NCBI RefSeq assembly: GCF_001307295.1
Contig: NZ_CP012700.1
Location: 871,001-935,000, forward strand
DNA from: Sphingopyxis macrogoltabida
GTDB taxonomy: Bacteria > Pseudomonadota > Alphaproteobacteria > Sphingomonadales > Sphingomonadaceae
DNA: 64,000 nucleotides
Direction of reading: 5' to 3'
The position numbers were made by a program, and so were the translations under genes. Below, piece after piece: positions 8,959 through 17,561 of the stretch. How positions within the stretch are numbered: position 1 is the first letter of the stretch; each line of letters starts with the position of its first letter. Below the pieces are notes generated by a model. The model saw only the letters and a list, made by a program, of their open reading frames with translations. It made no database searches and was not told the origin of the DNA.

Positions 8959-10193
8959 TCGCGCGGCGGCAGTGCGCCGGCATAGGCCGGGTCGAGCGGC
9001 CGGTAATGATACCAGAGCAGATCGAGCTGCAGATGCGGCGCCGGGACATAGCCGATGCCGACCCCGTGCAGCTTGTAGTTGGTCGACAGGTCGATATTGT
9101 CGTGGCTGAACGCGGCGAGCACCGAGTCCACCTGAACTTCCGAATAATTATAGGCGATGCGCCAGTCGCCGGGTTTGGCAGTCCGTCCCGCAGCCAGTTC
9201 GAGGTTGAATGCGGTATCGCCGGCGACGGCTGCCCCCAGATTCTTCACATAATCGGCAGTGAACGCCAGCGGCCAGCGTTCGGACAGGCCGGACCAGCCG
9301 AGCGTGCCGATGCCCTCGATCAGGTGAAAGTCGGAGAGGTAGCGGCCCCCCGAAATGAGGTTGCCGCGGAAATCCCCGGCATCGGCGCCCGCCACCGAGC
9401 CGAGGCGGTAGTGATAATAGCTGCCGGTCAGCCCGGCCTTCAGCGTCGCGCCGAGCGGCGCCGAGAGCGCGAGCTGACCGCCGAGCATGTCGCTGTCGCG
9501 TGCCACTGCGGCTTCATCGATGACGAACCAGATGCCACGGGCGTCGACACGCGCGCCGCCGAGGCCGGCGCCATAGCTGGCCCCGACGCCCTGCGGCGAG
9601 ACGTCGCCATCCCACAGCATGTCGGTGCGCTGGAATATCTGCGGGAATTTCCCGGCATAGGCGGTGAGGCCGCCATTGGTGTAGCGCACCCACGCCTGAT
9701 CGAGCGCGACCGCAAAGTCGTCGACGAAATTGCCCAGCGTCACGTCGGTCGAATTGGGGTCGTCGGGATCGCCCGTCGCGATCTGCGTGCCGACCGCGAA
9801 ATGGTCGTCGATCTTGTACGTGGCACGGAGGCGGGCGCGGACGGCGCTGCGCGACCGGTCGCGCGCAGTACCGTAATTCCACTCCTGCCGCACGCGCATG
9901 TCGCCGCTGACGTCGAGGCCCGCGATGCCGAACTCGTCGCGCGCCGCCGGTGCGGCGGTTGCGGCCGGCGTGCTCGCCGCGACGGGTGGCGGCGCGACCG
10001 GCGGTGCTGGGGCGGTCGTGCCGACCTGCTCGAGCATCTGCGACTGCCGCGCGACGAGGCTTTCAAGCTGCTCGATCCGCTGCTGCTGCTCGGCGAGCTT
10101 GCGTTCGAGCGCGCCGATCCGGTCCTCCTGCGCCTGGGCCGCAGGCGCGATCGACAGCGCCGTCGCGGCGAGGAGGAGAGCGCGGATTTTCAT
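8916..10193 (-). CDS. Putative trimeric porin with N-terminal coiled coil
   Basis: A 425-residue protein from ATG 10193, with AAGGAAGAA upstream; longer in-frame starts would run into the PepSY gene. A signal peptide (MKIRALLLAATALSIAPAAQAQ) is followed by a coiled coil (DRIGALERKLAEQQQRIEQLE, about residues 24-55), a Pro/Ala-rich linker, and a barrel beginning DVSGDMRVRQEWNYG and ending in FMVSF. This is the layout of the Porin_5 putative porins, whose coiled coil helps trimer formation or anchoring to peptidoglycan. It starts 2 bp after the PepSY gene stop and overlaps the OprB-like gene, so the three are one operon. The solute is unknown. Confidence 0.85.
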   Translation of the reverse strand: MKIRALLLAATALSIAPAAQAQEDRIGALERKLAEQQQRIEQLESLVARQSQMLEQVGTTAPAPPVAPPPVAASTPAATAAPAARDEFGIAGLDVSGDMRVRQEWNYGTARDRSRSAVRARLRATYKIDDHFAVGTQIATGDPDDPNSTDVTLGNFVDDFAVALDQAWVRYTNGGLTAYAGKFPQIFQRTDMLWDGDVSPQGVGASYGAGLGGARVDARGIWFVIDEAAVARDSDMLGGQLALSAPLGATLKAGLTGSYYHYRLGSVAGADAGDFRGNLISGGRYLSDFHLIEGIGTLGWSGLSERWPLAFTADYVKNLGAAVAGDTAFNLELAAGRTAKPGDWRIAYNYSEVQVDSVLAAFSHDNIDLSTNYKLHGVGIGYVPAPHLQLDLLWYHYRPLDPAYAGALPPREWLDRIRLAFMVSF

Positions 10194-10195
10194 GA

Positions 10196-11287
10196 TCAAT
10201 TCTTCCTTGTCGCCGGCTTGCGGCGCTTGAACCAAAGCAGCAGGCCGGCGACGATCATCGTCACCAGCCACAGGCCGATCCCGACCGACAGCAGCCGTCC
10301 GATCAGGCCGCCCGCTTCGCCGGTATGGATGGGGAACAATGCGCTCATGAAAGCGCGGGCGGGTTCGGCTTCGGCGATTGGAAATACCCCCCGGACGGCG
10401 CCGTCATTGGCATCGACGAGGACGATGCTGCCGCCATAGGCGCGGCGGATTTCGCCGGGCGCGAGAACGCGTATGCGATAGGTGGCGTCGTCGGCTTCGG
10501 GCCAGGCGACCTGGGTCAGGCTGCTGCCGGGGATCGCCCCGAGCGCCGCGCCGGCCGCCGCCGCGAAGCCGACCCGGGCGCCGGTCTGCGGATTGGCGGC
10601 CATGGCGACGCTTTCGGCGCCGAGCGCGGTGCCGACACCGTCTTCGAATTTCAGCATCGTGCCGGTCGCGGCGATGACGAGCGCCGGAACCACCGCCCAC
10701 AGGCCGACCGCGCGGTGCCAGGAATAGAGCCGCGCCGCCGCCGGACCGCGCCGCGCCGGGATGAGCGCGGTGCGCCACGTCCCGCGCCGCGGCCATGCGG
10801 CGACGAGGCCGAGGACGAGGTTGGAGCAAAGCAGCAGGCCGCTGATCGACACGATCCAGCTCCCCCATGCGCCGAGCAGGTCGTGATGGAAACCGACGAG
10901 GAAGTCGATCAGCGTCGTTTCGTCCGGCTTCGGCATGTCGATCACCGTCCCGTCGCCGGCAATGCGGACCTTGCCGCCATCGCCGCCCGCTTCGTCGAAA
11001 TAGACGGTGTAGCGGTCGGGCAATCCGGCGGTTGTCCAGATCGTCGTCACCGTCCTGTCGCCGCCGGCAGGTGCGATCGCATCGATGCGGCGCTCGATCG
11101 CGGCGAGATCGGTCTTGCGGTGGATATCGCTCAGCGCCGCGTCGCCGATCTCCCAGTGAAAGACGATCAGGATGCCGGTGAGCGCCTGGAGCAGCCAGAA
11201 GAGGGCGGCGCCAAGACTGAGCCATCGGTGCGCCGTCAATATCTGCCGGCGAAGCGGCGGTCGCGTCGTGCGGGATGTTTCGGTCAT
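10196..11287 (-). CDS. PepSY-associated transmembrane protein (possible iron reductase)
   Basis: A 363-residue inner-membrane protein. Four membrane segments are visible near residues 10-35, 135-155, 190-210 and 320-345. A large periplasmic domain between helices 1 and 2 contains PepSY-like strands. Conserved histidines lie next to the helices (TAHRWLS, VFHW, GFHHDLLG, YSWHRAVGLW), as in the PepSY_TM family. Members are often encoded beside TonB-dependent siderophore receptors and some have been proposed to reduce ferric iron. The ATG at 11287 is chosen over an upstream frame extension that would run through the regulatory motif. It heads an operon with two porins and lies just downstream of the receptor gene on the same strand, separated from it by a terminator and its own control region. 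Confidence 0.85.
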   Translation of the reverse strand: MTETSRTTRPPLRRQILTAHRWLSLGAALFWLLQALTGILIVFHWEIGDAALSDIHRKTDLAAIERRIDAIAPAGGDRTVTTIWTTAGLPDRYTVYFDEAGGDGGKVRIAGDGTVIDMPKPDETTLIDFLVGFHHDLLGAWGSWIVSISGLLLCSNLVLGLVAAWPRRGTWRTALIPARRGPAAARLYSWHRAVGLWAVVPALVIAATGTMLKFEDGVGTALGAESVAMAANPQTGARVGFAAAAGAALGAIPGSSLTQVAWPEADDATYRIRVLAPGEIRRAYGGSIVLVDANDGAVRGVFPIAEAEPARAFMSALFPIHTGEAGGLIGRLLSVGIGLWLVTMIVAGLLLWFKRRKPATRKN

Positions 11288-11311
11288 CCTCGCTTGTTGC
11301 CGCGCCGGCGC

Positions 11312-11353
11312 GGTCCAAAAAACATCCACTTTTCGCTATGTCGATGGGTCCAA
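11312..11353 (-). promoter_or_regulatory. Shared two-part motif A, before the PepSY-porin operon
   Basis: On the reverse strand TTGGACC (11353-11347) is followed after 18 bp by TGGATGTTTT and then TTGGACC again (11318-11312). The same arrangement occurs upstream of the receptor gene (13696-13747) and of the hypothetical/amidohydrolase operon (15972-16013), and in weaker form on both sides of the MocR gene. Spaced direct repeats are the known binding mode of MocR regulators, so this is a candidate MocR site. It lies 25 bp upstream of the PepSY start codon. Confidence 0.6.
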
Positions 11354-11367
11354 GCATCTATGCTTGG
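11350..11367. repeat. 18-bp palindrome at the edge of motif A
   Basis: CCAAGCAT and ATGCTTGG flank CT, overlapping the first TTGGACC half-site of motif A. It could be a second operator or part of the same protein-binding region. It is too close to the terminator at 11381-11406 to be explained by that structure. Confidence 0.45.
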
Positions 11368-11380
11368 CCCGGCAAAGAAC

Positions 11381-11406
11381 AAGCCCGGCTGTTGCCGGCC
11401 GGGCTT
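11381..11406 (-). terminator. Rho-independent terminator of the siderophore-type receptor gene
   Basis: Read on the reverse strand, a 9-bp stem AAGCCCGGC / GCCGGGCTT with an 8-nt loop is followed by GTTCTTT. It lies 22 bp after the receptor stop codon and separates that transcript from the PepSY operon. Confidence 0.7.
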
Positions 11407-11427
11407 TGGAACATCGATGATGTCCGA

Positions 11428-13602
11428 TCAGAATTCGATCGAGGCCGATGCCTTGAAGGTGCGCGGGCCGCCCTGCAGCAGCCGGGTGCCGAAGGCGCTG
11501 AAGACGTTATAGGCCGAAGCCCAGTAGCGCTTGTCGGCGACGTTATCGACGTTGAAGCGCAGCGTCAGCGGGGTTTCGCCGACCAGCGCGACATAGCGCG
11601 CGCCGAGATCGAAGCGGGTCCAGCTATCGAGTTCGAGCGTGTTCGTCGCATTCGCTGCCTGCTTGCCGGTGTAGACCACGCGGCCGACCAGCGTCAGTTC
11701 GGGCAGGAACGGCAGGTCCCATTCGACGTTGGCGTTGGCGAGCACTTCGGGCACGCCGATCGCGTCATTGCCCTGGTTGATGCCGCCTTCGGTCCGGCGC
11801 AGCTTGGCATCGTTGATGGTCAGGCCGGTGATGATGCGCAGGCCGTCGACCGGCTCGCCGTCGAGCGTGAGCTCGATGCCGCGGTTCCGCTGCACGCCGT
11901 AATTGCCATAGATCAGCGTGACCGGGTCGACGAAGCTGTTCGGCTTGTCGATCCGGAACAGCGCGAGACCCGCGTTGAAGCGGCCGAAGTTCAGCTTGCC
12001 GCCGACTTCATATTGCGTCGACTTGACAGGCGGCAGCACGGCGCCGCCGTTGACGACCGGGAGAAAGCCGCCCTGGCCGTCGTCGATCGTCGGCGGCGCG
12101 GTGGAGCCTGCCAGCAGACCCTCGATCCGGTTGCCGTAGATCGACAGACCCTCGACGGGCTTGATGACGAGGCCGACGACCGGGGTTATCGCCGATTCCT
12201 TGTAGCCGCCGGTGCGCGAGCCGTCGGCGTAGGAATAGGATGTCGTCTTGATCTCCTGCAGGCGCAGGCCGCCGGTGATCAGGATGCGGTCGTCCCACAG
12301 CCCGAGCGTGTCCGAGAAAAAGGCGCTCGACACGCGGGTGCGGCCGATCGGGAACACATTGTCGAGGTCGCCGCCGACGAACTGGTTGGGGATGGGCCGC
12401 GGTGCGACGACGGGATCGTAGAGGTTGGTGGCATAGCCGATGAAATCGAAATCATAGGCATTGCGATTGACCTGCCAGCTTACCGCGACGCCGGCGTTGA
12501 CCTCGTGGCTCATGCCGCCGCCTTCCAGCTTGATGCGGATGCCGGCGGTGGCCGATTCATTATTGTCCTCGCGCGGGACGTAGGAGCCGGCGCCGGTGGC
12601 GGCACCGGTCACTGCGTCGAGCACGGTGATGCTGGCGGTCGTCTGATCCTCGCGCCCGTCGCGGGCGCCGACCTTGGCATAGACCATCGCTTCTTCGGAC
12701 ACGTCATATTCGAGACTGAAGGTGCCGAAGAAATCCTTGGTCAGAATCTGGCTCCACGGCTGCGAATAGTTGGTGTCGGCATCGGGCACGCGCGGGATGA
12801 CCGCGCCGATACCCACCTGGCCGCGCCAATAGGACTGGTTGAGCCGCTGGTAGTTGAGGTTGAGCGAGCTGCGCAGCGGGCCATTGTTGTAATCGAGCGT
12901 GGCGCCGAGGACATAGCTCGAGTGGAATTCGTCGTTGATCGCGATATCGCCGCGGCGCGCCGATCCGTTGACGCGGAGGCCCCATTCGCCGTTGGCGCCA
13001 AAGCGGCGGGCAACGTCGACCGCACCCGAGAAATGCGCGGCGGATGTGTAGCCGAGCGTTGCGCGGGTCATGTCGCGCTCGGCCATTTTGGGGATCAGGT
13101 TGACGCTGCCGCCGATACCGCTGCCGCCGGGCGCGGCGCCGTTCAGAAAGGCGCTCGCGCCGTTGATGACCTGGACCGACGAGAAAAGTTCGGGCGCGAC
13201 GAGCTGGCGCGGCGTGATGCCGTAGAGGCCGTCGAAGCCGACGTCGCTTGCATCCAGTTCGAAACCGCGGATGACGAAGACTTCGCCGGCGATGCCGAAG
13301 CCCAGCGTGGTGCGGACCGTCGGGTCGTTTTCCAGCACTTCGCCCAACGTGTCGGGCTGCTGGTTGAGGATCAGCGCCTCGTTGTAACTGCGGATGTTGA
13401 AGGGGATATCTTCGGCGGCCTTGGTGCCGAAGACACCGACATTGCCGCCGCCGGTCACCTTGGTCTGGTTGTTGCGCTGCGCGGTGACGACGATGCTTTC
13501 GCTGTCCGCCGCATCCTGCGCGAAAGCCGGCCCGGCAACCGCCAGCGTAGCGCCCAGCGTCAGGAGGCTGGTCCCCCGAACGATGCCCCGAATTGCAACC
13601 AT
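11428..13602 (-). CDS. TonB-dependent receptor, siderophore-receptor type
   Basis: A 724-residue outer-membrane receptor from ATG 13602, with GGGGGA eight bases before it. After a signal peptide (cleaved after AVAGPAFAQ) comes the TonB box ESIVVTAQR, then a plug domain (EDIPFNIRSYN, QPDTLGEVLENDPTVR, FVIRGFE), and a barrel ending in ASIEF. The IRGFE and QVINGASAFLNGAAPGGSGI segments are characteristic of the siderophore-receptor branch. It would import a chelate or small peptide-like ligand. It lies between PepSY/porin genes and amidohydrolases, and a shared MocR-type motif precedes it (13696-13747), suggesting co-regulation with the catabolic genes. Whether the ligand is iron-bound or an organic nutrient cannot be decided from sequence. 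Confidence 0.9.
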   Translation of the reverse strand: MVAIRGIVRGTSLLTLGATLAVAGPAFAQDAADSESIVVTAQRNNQTKVTGGGNVGVFGTKAAEDIPFNIRSYNEALILNQQPDTLGEVLENDPTVRTTLGFGIAGEVFVIRGFELDASDVGFDGLYGITPRQLVAPELFSSVQVINGASAFLNGAAPGGSGIGGSVNLIPKMAERDMTRATLGYTSAAHFSGAVDVARRFGANGEWGLRVNGSARRGDIAINDEFHSSYVLGATLDYNNGPLRSSLNLNYQRLNQSYWRGQVGIGAVIPRVPDADTNYSQPWSQILTKDFFGTFSLEYDVSEEAMVYAKVGARDGREDQTTASITVLDAVTGAATGAGSYVPREDNNESATAGIRIKLEGGGMSHEVNAGVAVSWQVNRNAYDFDFIGYATNLYDPVVAPRPIPNQFVGGDLDNVFPIGRTRVSSAFFSDTLGLWDDRILITGGLRLQEIKTTSYSYADGSRTGGYKESAITPVVGLVIKPVEGLSIYGNRIEGLLAGSTAPPTIDDGQGGFLPVVNGGAVLPPVKSTQYEVGGKLNFGRFNAGLALFRIDKPNSFVDPVTLIYGNYGVQRNRGIELTLDGEPVDGLRIITGLTINDAKLRRTEGGINQGNDAIGVPEVLANANVEWDLPFLPELTLVGRVVYTGKQAANATNTLELDSWTRFDLGARYVALVGETPLTLRFNVDNVADKRYWASAYNVFSAFGTRLLQGGPRTFKASASIEF

Positions 13603-13695
13603 GATATTTCCCCCGAATGGTGTCCGAATTCCCGTCCGATCGAGCGAGGCGGTTGCCAAGCCCATAATCAGAACCGTAACATGTTTGACCTGGTT

Positions 13696-13747
13696 GGGCC
13701 GTAAAACATCCAATTTGCGTAGCGACTGGGGACCAAGGCGGGTCCAG
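13696..13747 (-). promoter_or_regulatory. Shared two-part motif B, before the TonB receptor
   Basis: Reverse strand: CTGGACC (13747-13741), TTGGTCC (13736-13730), then 17 bp, then TGGATGTTTT and CGGCCC (13698 onward). It matches motifs A and C in sequence and spacing and has one additional half-site. It ends about 95 bp before the receptor start codon. I infer a MocR-family operator or promoter element. Confidence 0.6.
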
Positions 13748-13766
13748 TTTTCGGTTTGCGACCGGA

Positions 13767-15431
13767 CTATCCGAACCGGACAATCCCGCCGACGACCGTT
13801 TTCAATGCCTTGGTCTTCACAAGTAAATGCGAATCGATAGCAAATAGATCGCTATCCCAGACCACAAAGTCGGCGAGAAAGCCAGCCGCGATCAGGCCGA
13901 GCTTCTTTTCGTTGAACCCGGCGAAGGCGCCTTCCTGTGTGTAGCAGTGCATCGCCTGCGCGAGAGTGACCCGCTGTTCGGGGTGCCAGCCTTGCGGATT
14001 CTGGCCGTCGAGCGTTTCGCGATTGACCGCGGCGTCGAGCCCGGTGAGCGGATCGATCGGCGCGACCGGCCAGTCAGAGCCCATGCAGACATGCGCGCCC
14101 GAGCCAACGAGCGATCCGTAGGCAAAGCTGGTTTTCAGCCGTTCCTCGCCGATGCGTCGCACCGCCCAGCGGCCGTCGTCGATCGCATGATAGGGCTGCA
14201 CCGACGCGATGATGCCCTGTTCCCTGAAACGGCCGATCGCATGCGGTTTCATATGCTGCACATGTTCGATGCGGAAACGACGGTCGCGCGGGCCATTGGC
14301 CTTGGCCACCGCCGCCATCGTGTCGAGCACGATATCGTTCGCTTCGTCGCCGATCGCGTGCGCCGTCACCTGCAGCCCGGCCTTGTCGGCGCCTTCGATC
14401 CAGCGGCGGAGATCGGCGGGGTCGGTGACGACGATGCCGCGCGTCGTCGGATCGTCGCTATAGGGTTCGTAGAAGCGCGCCGTTCGCGATCCCAGCGAAC
14501 CGTCGAACACCACCTTGCACGCCCCCCATTGCACCCAGTCGTCGCCGCGCCCCTGTTCCGCGATGAGCGCGACCTGCGCCTCCCAGTCTTTGAGCGGCAG
14601 ATAATGGCGGAAGCGCAGCCCCGTCTCGCCGAGCGCGCGCAGCCGCCGGGTGGAATCGAAGCTGATCGTTTCGAGTTCGGTCGGATGGACCTGCGTCACG
14701 CCCTTGCTCAGCGCAAGTTCGATACCCTTGCGCGTCGCGGCGTCGATCTGCGCTTCGGAAGGTGCGCCGATCGCGCGTACGACCAGATCCTTCGCGGCGT
14801 CCTTGACGATGCCGGTCGGTTCGCCCTTGGCGTCGCGTTCGATCACGCCGCCGGGGACGTTGGGGGTGTTGCGGTCGATTCCGGCCAGTTTCAGCGCAAG
14901 CGAATTGAGCAGCAGCATGTGAAGGTCGTAACGGATGACCGCGACGGGTGTGTCGGGGGTGACGGCGTCGATCCAGTCCTTGTGCGGCATCTCGCCGCAC
15001 CAGCGGTCCTGATCCCAGTTGCCGCCCTCCAGCCACTGGCCCTTGGGCAGCGCTTTCGCCGCCGCGGCGATGCGGGCGACGAATTCCTGCGGATTGGCGG
15101 CGTCGCGTAGCGAAGGCTGCGACAGCATCGTCGACGCGGTCACGAAATGGACGTGCGGGTCGATAAAGCCCGGTGTGACGAATGCGCCGGCAAGGTCGAC
15201 GATTTGCGTGCGCTTGCCGGTCCGCGCGCGCACCGCGTCGGCGCCGATCGCGGCGATCCGGTCGCCGATGATGCCGATCGCATCGGTGCGCGCCGTGGGG
15301 CCGGCCCCCGTCCATACTGCCGCGTTGATATAGGCGGCGTCGAGGTCGCCCTCGGCGTGGGCGAAGGCGCGCGTGGCGGCCGCCGCAGCGGTGCCGCCGG
15401 CGAGGGCGAGGAGCGTGCGGCGGCCGAGCAT
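13767..15431 (-). CDS. YtcJ-like metal-dependent amidohydrolase, exported
   Basis: A 554-residue protein beginning at ATG 15431, inside a TGATG overlap with the upstream stop. This start gives an export signal with a twin Arg (MLGRRTLLALAGG) ending near AFAHA. The amidohydrolase-3 fold is clear: the metal-binding H93-V-H95 in FIDPHVHF, HAIGDEANDIV with its ligand His, RIEHVQHM, and the late SDWPVAP motif with the catalytic Asp, then AGFLADFVVWD. Family members hydrolyse amide or ester bonds in diverse small substrates; YtcJ-type substrates are mostly unknown. With the hypothetical protein upstream it forms an operon controlled by motif C. Its likely role is processing an imported compound in the periplasm. 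Confidence 0.88.
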   Translation of the reverse strand: MLGRRTLLALAGGTAAAAATRAFAHAEGDLDAAYINAAVWTGAGPTARTDAIGIIGDRIAAIGADAVRARTGKRTQIVDLAGAFVTPGFIDPHVHFVTASTMLSQPSLRDAANPQEFVARIAAAAKALPKGQWLEGGNWDQDRWCGEMPHKDWIDAVTPDTPVAVIRYDLHMLLLNSLALKLAGIDRNTPNVPGGVIERDAKGEPTGIVKDAAKDLVVRAIGAPSEAQIDAATRKGIELALSKGVTQVHPTELETISFDSTRRLRALGETGLRFRHYLPLKDWEAQVALIAEQGRGDDWVQWGACKVVFDGSLGSRTARFYEPYSDDPTTRGIVVTDPADLRRWIEGADKAGLQVTAHAIGDEANDIVLDTMAAVAKANGPRDRRFRIEHVQHMKPHAIGRFREQGIIASVQPYHAIDDGRWAVRRIGEERLKTSFAYGSLVGSGAHVCMGSDWPVAPIDPLTGLDAAVNRETLDGQNPQGWHPEQRVTLAQAMHCYTQEGAFAGFNEKKLGLIAAGFLADFVVWDSDLFAIDSHLLVKTKALKTVVGGIVRFG

Positions 15432-15928
15432 CACTTGCCCGCCGGCTTGCGCGGCGGATTCGCGGCGCGCCATGTGTCGAGCCTTGCGAGCCAGACGGCG
15501 GCCGACAGGGGCCCATAGGTCTTTGAATCGGTGTGTTCGGCAACAAGCGCACGGATGTTGACGAAATAGGCGGGGCCGCTCGGCAGGCCGAGTTCCTTGC
15601 TTTTCCGCTCCATCGCCGCCGCCTGTTCGGGGGTCGGTTCGACGCCGGTCACCGGCTTGAACAGGATGACGTCGAAGTCGGCGCCATTTTCATGAAAGAA
15701 GAGCTGCGTCGGCGGGAAGCCGCCGGCGGCGGCGACTTCGTCGGCGAGCGCGAGTTCGCGGATGAACTGTTCCTGCTTGCCCGGCGCCAGCTTGAAGATT
15801 TCGAACCACGCTTCGGGCCAGGGCGCGTCGGCCGCGGCCGGGGTCGCGGCGGCGGCGGGCGTCTGTTGCGCGCCGGCGGAGAACGGCAGGGCCGCTGCGG
15901 CGATCGTCAAGGCGAATGCGTATTTCAT
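15431..15928 (-). CDS. Secreted protein of unknown function, paired with an amidohydrolase
   Basis: A 165-residue protein from ATG 15928, with GGAGGGAG upstream. Residues 1-22 form a signal peptide (cleaved after SAGAQ). The mature part has the segments WFEIFKLAPGKQEQFIREL and LPSGPAYFVNIRALVAEHTD. They resemble the small secreted family often annotated as hypothetical in sphingomonads, and the fold may be a ferredoxin-like alpha/beta domain. No catalytic motif is seen. Its stop overlaps the amidohydrolase start (TGATG), so the two are made together. It is the first gene after motif C. A role as a partner or binding protein for the exported amidohydrolase is a guess from context. Confidence 0.8.
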   Translation of the reverse strand: MKYAFALTIAAAALPFSAGAQQTPAAAATPAAADAPWPEAWFEIFKLAPGKQEQFIRELALADEVAAAGGFPPTQLFFHENGADFDVILFKPVTGVEPTPEQAAAMERKSKELGLPSGPAYFVNIRALVAEHTDSKTYGPLSAAVWLARLDTWRAANPPRKPAGK

Positions 15929-15971
15929 GATATCTCCCTCCTGAACCGGCCGCACGATCCGCTTCCGGGGT

Positions 15972-16013
15972 GGATCGCAAAACATCCAATAAGCGGGAGA
16001 GGGAGGGGGCCAG
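15972..16013 (-). promoter_or_regulatory. Shared two-part motif C, before the amidohydrolase operon
   Basis: Reverse strand: CTGGCCC (16013-16007), 18 bp, TGGATGTTTT (15988-15979), then GATCC (15976-15972). Sequence and spacing match motifs A and B. It lies in the 94-bp gap between the MocR gene's 3' end and the hypothetical gene start, so that operon has its own promoter here. Confidence 0.6.
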
Positions 16014-16022
16014 TCGGAAGAA

Positions 16023-17483
16023 CTATCCCGCCGCCTCGCGAAGCGCCGACAGGGCGGTGCGCGCTTCGTGCGCATTGAGACTGGCGAAACCGATGCGCAG
16101 GCCGCGCGGCGCATCGTCGGTCGTCATGAAGGACCGCGACGAGGCAAAGCGAAGCCCCATCGCCGCGGCGCGTACTTCCATCTTGTCGAGGTCGGTGTTG
16201 ACCTTGAGCCAGAAGGCAAGGCCGCCGTCGGGCAGGCGATATTCGGCGATGTCGCCCAGCGTGCGGTCGATTTCGGCCGCGAAATTGGCGCGCCTTTTCG
16301 CATAGATCTGGAGCACTTTGCGGCCGTGGCGGCGGAGTTCGCCGCTTTCGATCAACTCGGCGGCGGCATCCTCGGTCAGCGCATTGCCCATGCCGTCGGT
16401 CAGCGACACGCGGTGCGCAATGGCCTCGACGACGGCGGGCGGCGCAGCGACATAGCCGATGCGCAGCGCGGGCAGGAGGAGCTTCGACATCGAACCGACG
16501 TAGAGGACATGGCCGGGACCATAGGCCGCGAGCGGCAGCAATGGCTGCGATTCGAAGTGGAACTCGTGATCATAATCATCCTCGATAATCGCAAAGCCGA
16601 ACTGGCGGGCGAGGTCGAGAAGACGCAGCCGGCGTTCGGGGCGCAGCGACACCGTCGTCGGGAACTGGTGGTGCGGCGTCACGAAGACCGCGCGCACCGC
16701 GTTGCGGCGGCAGGCATGCTCGACCGCGTCGATGTCGATGCCGTCCTCGTCGAGCCCCACCGGCACGATATTGGCGCCGAGCGCGCGGAATGCGGCGACC
16801 GCGGGTTCGTAGGTGAGTTTCTCGACAATCACCGAATCGCCGCGCCCGAGCAGGACCTGCGCCGCGAGGAATATGCCGTTCTGGCTGCCGCGCGTGATGC
16901 AGATATTTTCCGCGCTGACCGGCACGCCGCGCTGGCTCCGCAGCATCGCGGCGATCGCTTCGCGCAGCGCGGGCGATCCGCGCGGATCGCGATACTGGAA
17001 GCCATTGTCGCGCGACGCGCGGAGCGCCGCCAGCCGGTAGGCGCGCGCCAGCAGCTCGACGGGAAAGAGGCGGCCGTCCGGAGCGCCCTCGTCGACCTTG
17101 AGCCCCGGCCCGCCCGGTACCGCGAGCGGCCGTTCGGGCGGCATGGCAAAGCGATAGTCGATGACGGCGCTGCTCATCGTCGCTTCGGCCTCGCCATGGT
17201 GGCGGATGACCGGATCGGGAAGCGAGGCGGCAACCATCGTGCCGCGGGTGCCCGCCGAATCGAGCCACCCCTGCGCGATCAGATCCTCATAGGCGATCAC
17301 CACCGTCTTGCGATTGACCCCCAGCGTCTGCGCCAGTTCGCGGCTGCTCGGCAGATAGGTGCCCGATGCCAGCCGGCCGCGTTCGATGTCGCGGATCACC
17401 GCCTGGATGATCTGCATATAGATGGGGACGTCGCGCGACGGATCGATCCGTTCGCCCAGGCTCACTTGTAAGGGACGCAGCAT
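16023..17483 (-). CDS. MocR-family PLP-dependent transcriptional regulator
   Basis: A 486-residue fusion of a GntR winged-helix DNA-binding domain and a fold-type I aminotransferase. Residues 20-85 show the helix-turn-helix (YMQIIQAVIRDIERGRL, YLPSSRELAQTLGVNRKTVVIAYEDL). The aminotransferase domain carries the PLP motif SMSKLLLPALRIGY with Lys334, the IIEDDYDHEFHF Asp-Tyr motif and a late Arg in RGLRIGFAS. MocR proteins sense vitamin B6 or an amino-group ligand by forming a PLP adduct (PdxR, GabR, TauR are examples) and often control adjacent genes. Here related sites lie before five neighbouring transcripts, including its own (17484-17526) and the divergent PaiB-amidohydrolase operon. The effector is probably an amino compound linked to the local catabolic genes. 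Confidence 0.93.
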   Translation of the reverse strand: MLRPLQVSLGERIDPSRDVPIYMQIIQAVIRDIERGRLASGTYLPSSRELAQTLGVNRKTVVIAYEDLIAQGWLDSAGTRGTMVAASLPDPVIRHHGEAEATMSSAVIDYRFAMPPERPLAVPGGPGLKVDEGAPDGRLFPVELLARAYRLAALRASRDNGFQYRDPRGSPALREAIAAMLRSQRGVPVSAENICITRGSQNGIFLAAQVLLGRGDSVIVEKLTYEPAVAAFRALGANIVPVGLDEDGIDIDAVEHACRRNAVRAVFVTPHHQFPTTVSLRPERRLRLLDLARQFGFAIIEDDYDHEFHFESQPLLPLAAYGPGHVLYVGSMSKLLLPALRIGYVAAPPAVVEAIAHRVSLTDGMGNALTEDAAAELIESGELRRHGRKVLQIYAKRRANFAAEIDRTLGDIAEYRLPDGGLAFWLKVNTDLDKMEVRAAAMGLRFASSRSFMTTDDAPRGLRIGFASLNAHEARTALSALREAAG

Positions 17484-17526
17484 TGGACCTGTCTCACCGG
17501 AAAATTTTCGTGAACGATGGGGCCAA
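17484..17526 (-). promoter_or_regulatory. Degenerate shared motif E, at the MocR gene start
   Basis: Reverse strand: TTGGCCCCATCG (from 17526), about 15 bp later the 10-bp palindrome GAAAATTTTC (17509-17500), and GGTCCAA touching the start codon (17490-17484). The first part closely matches motif A (TTGGACCCATCG). The TGGATGTTTT part is not conserved. An autoregulatory site is plausible. Confidence 0.45.
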
Positions 17527-17561
17527 GTCTATCGCGATATTTTCCGGGCTGCAACCGTCAC

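Noticed and set aside
11275..13704. An 809-codon plus-strand open frame
   Set aside because: It is exactly antisense to the TonB receptor, has no signal, domain or ribosome site, and its Arg/Asp/Ala-rich composition is that of a high-GC shadow.
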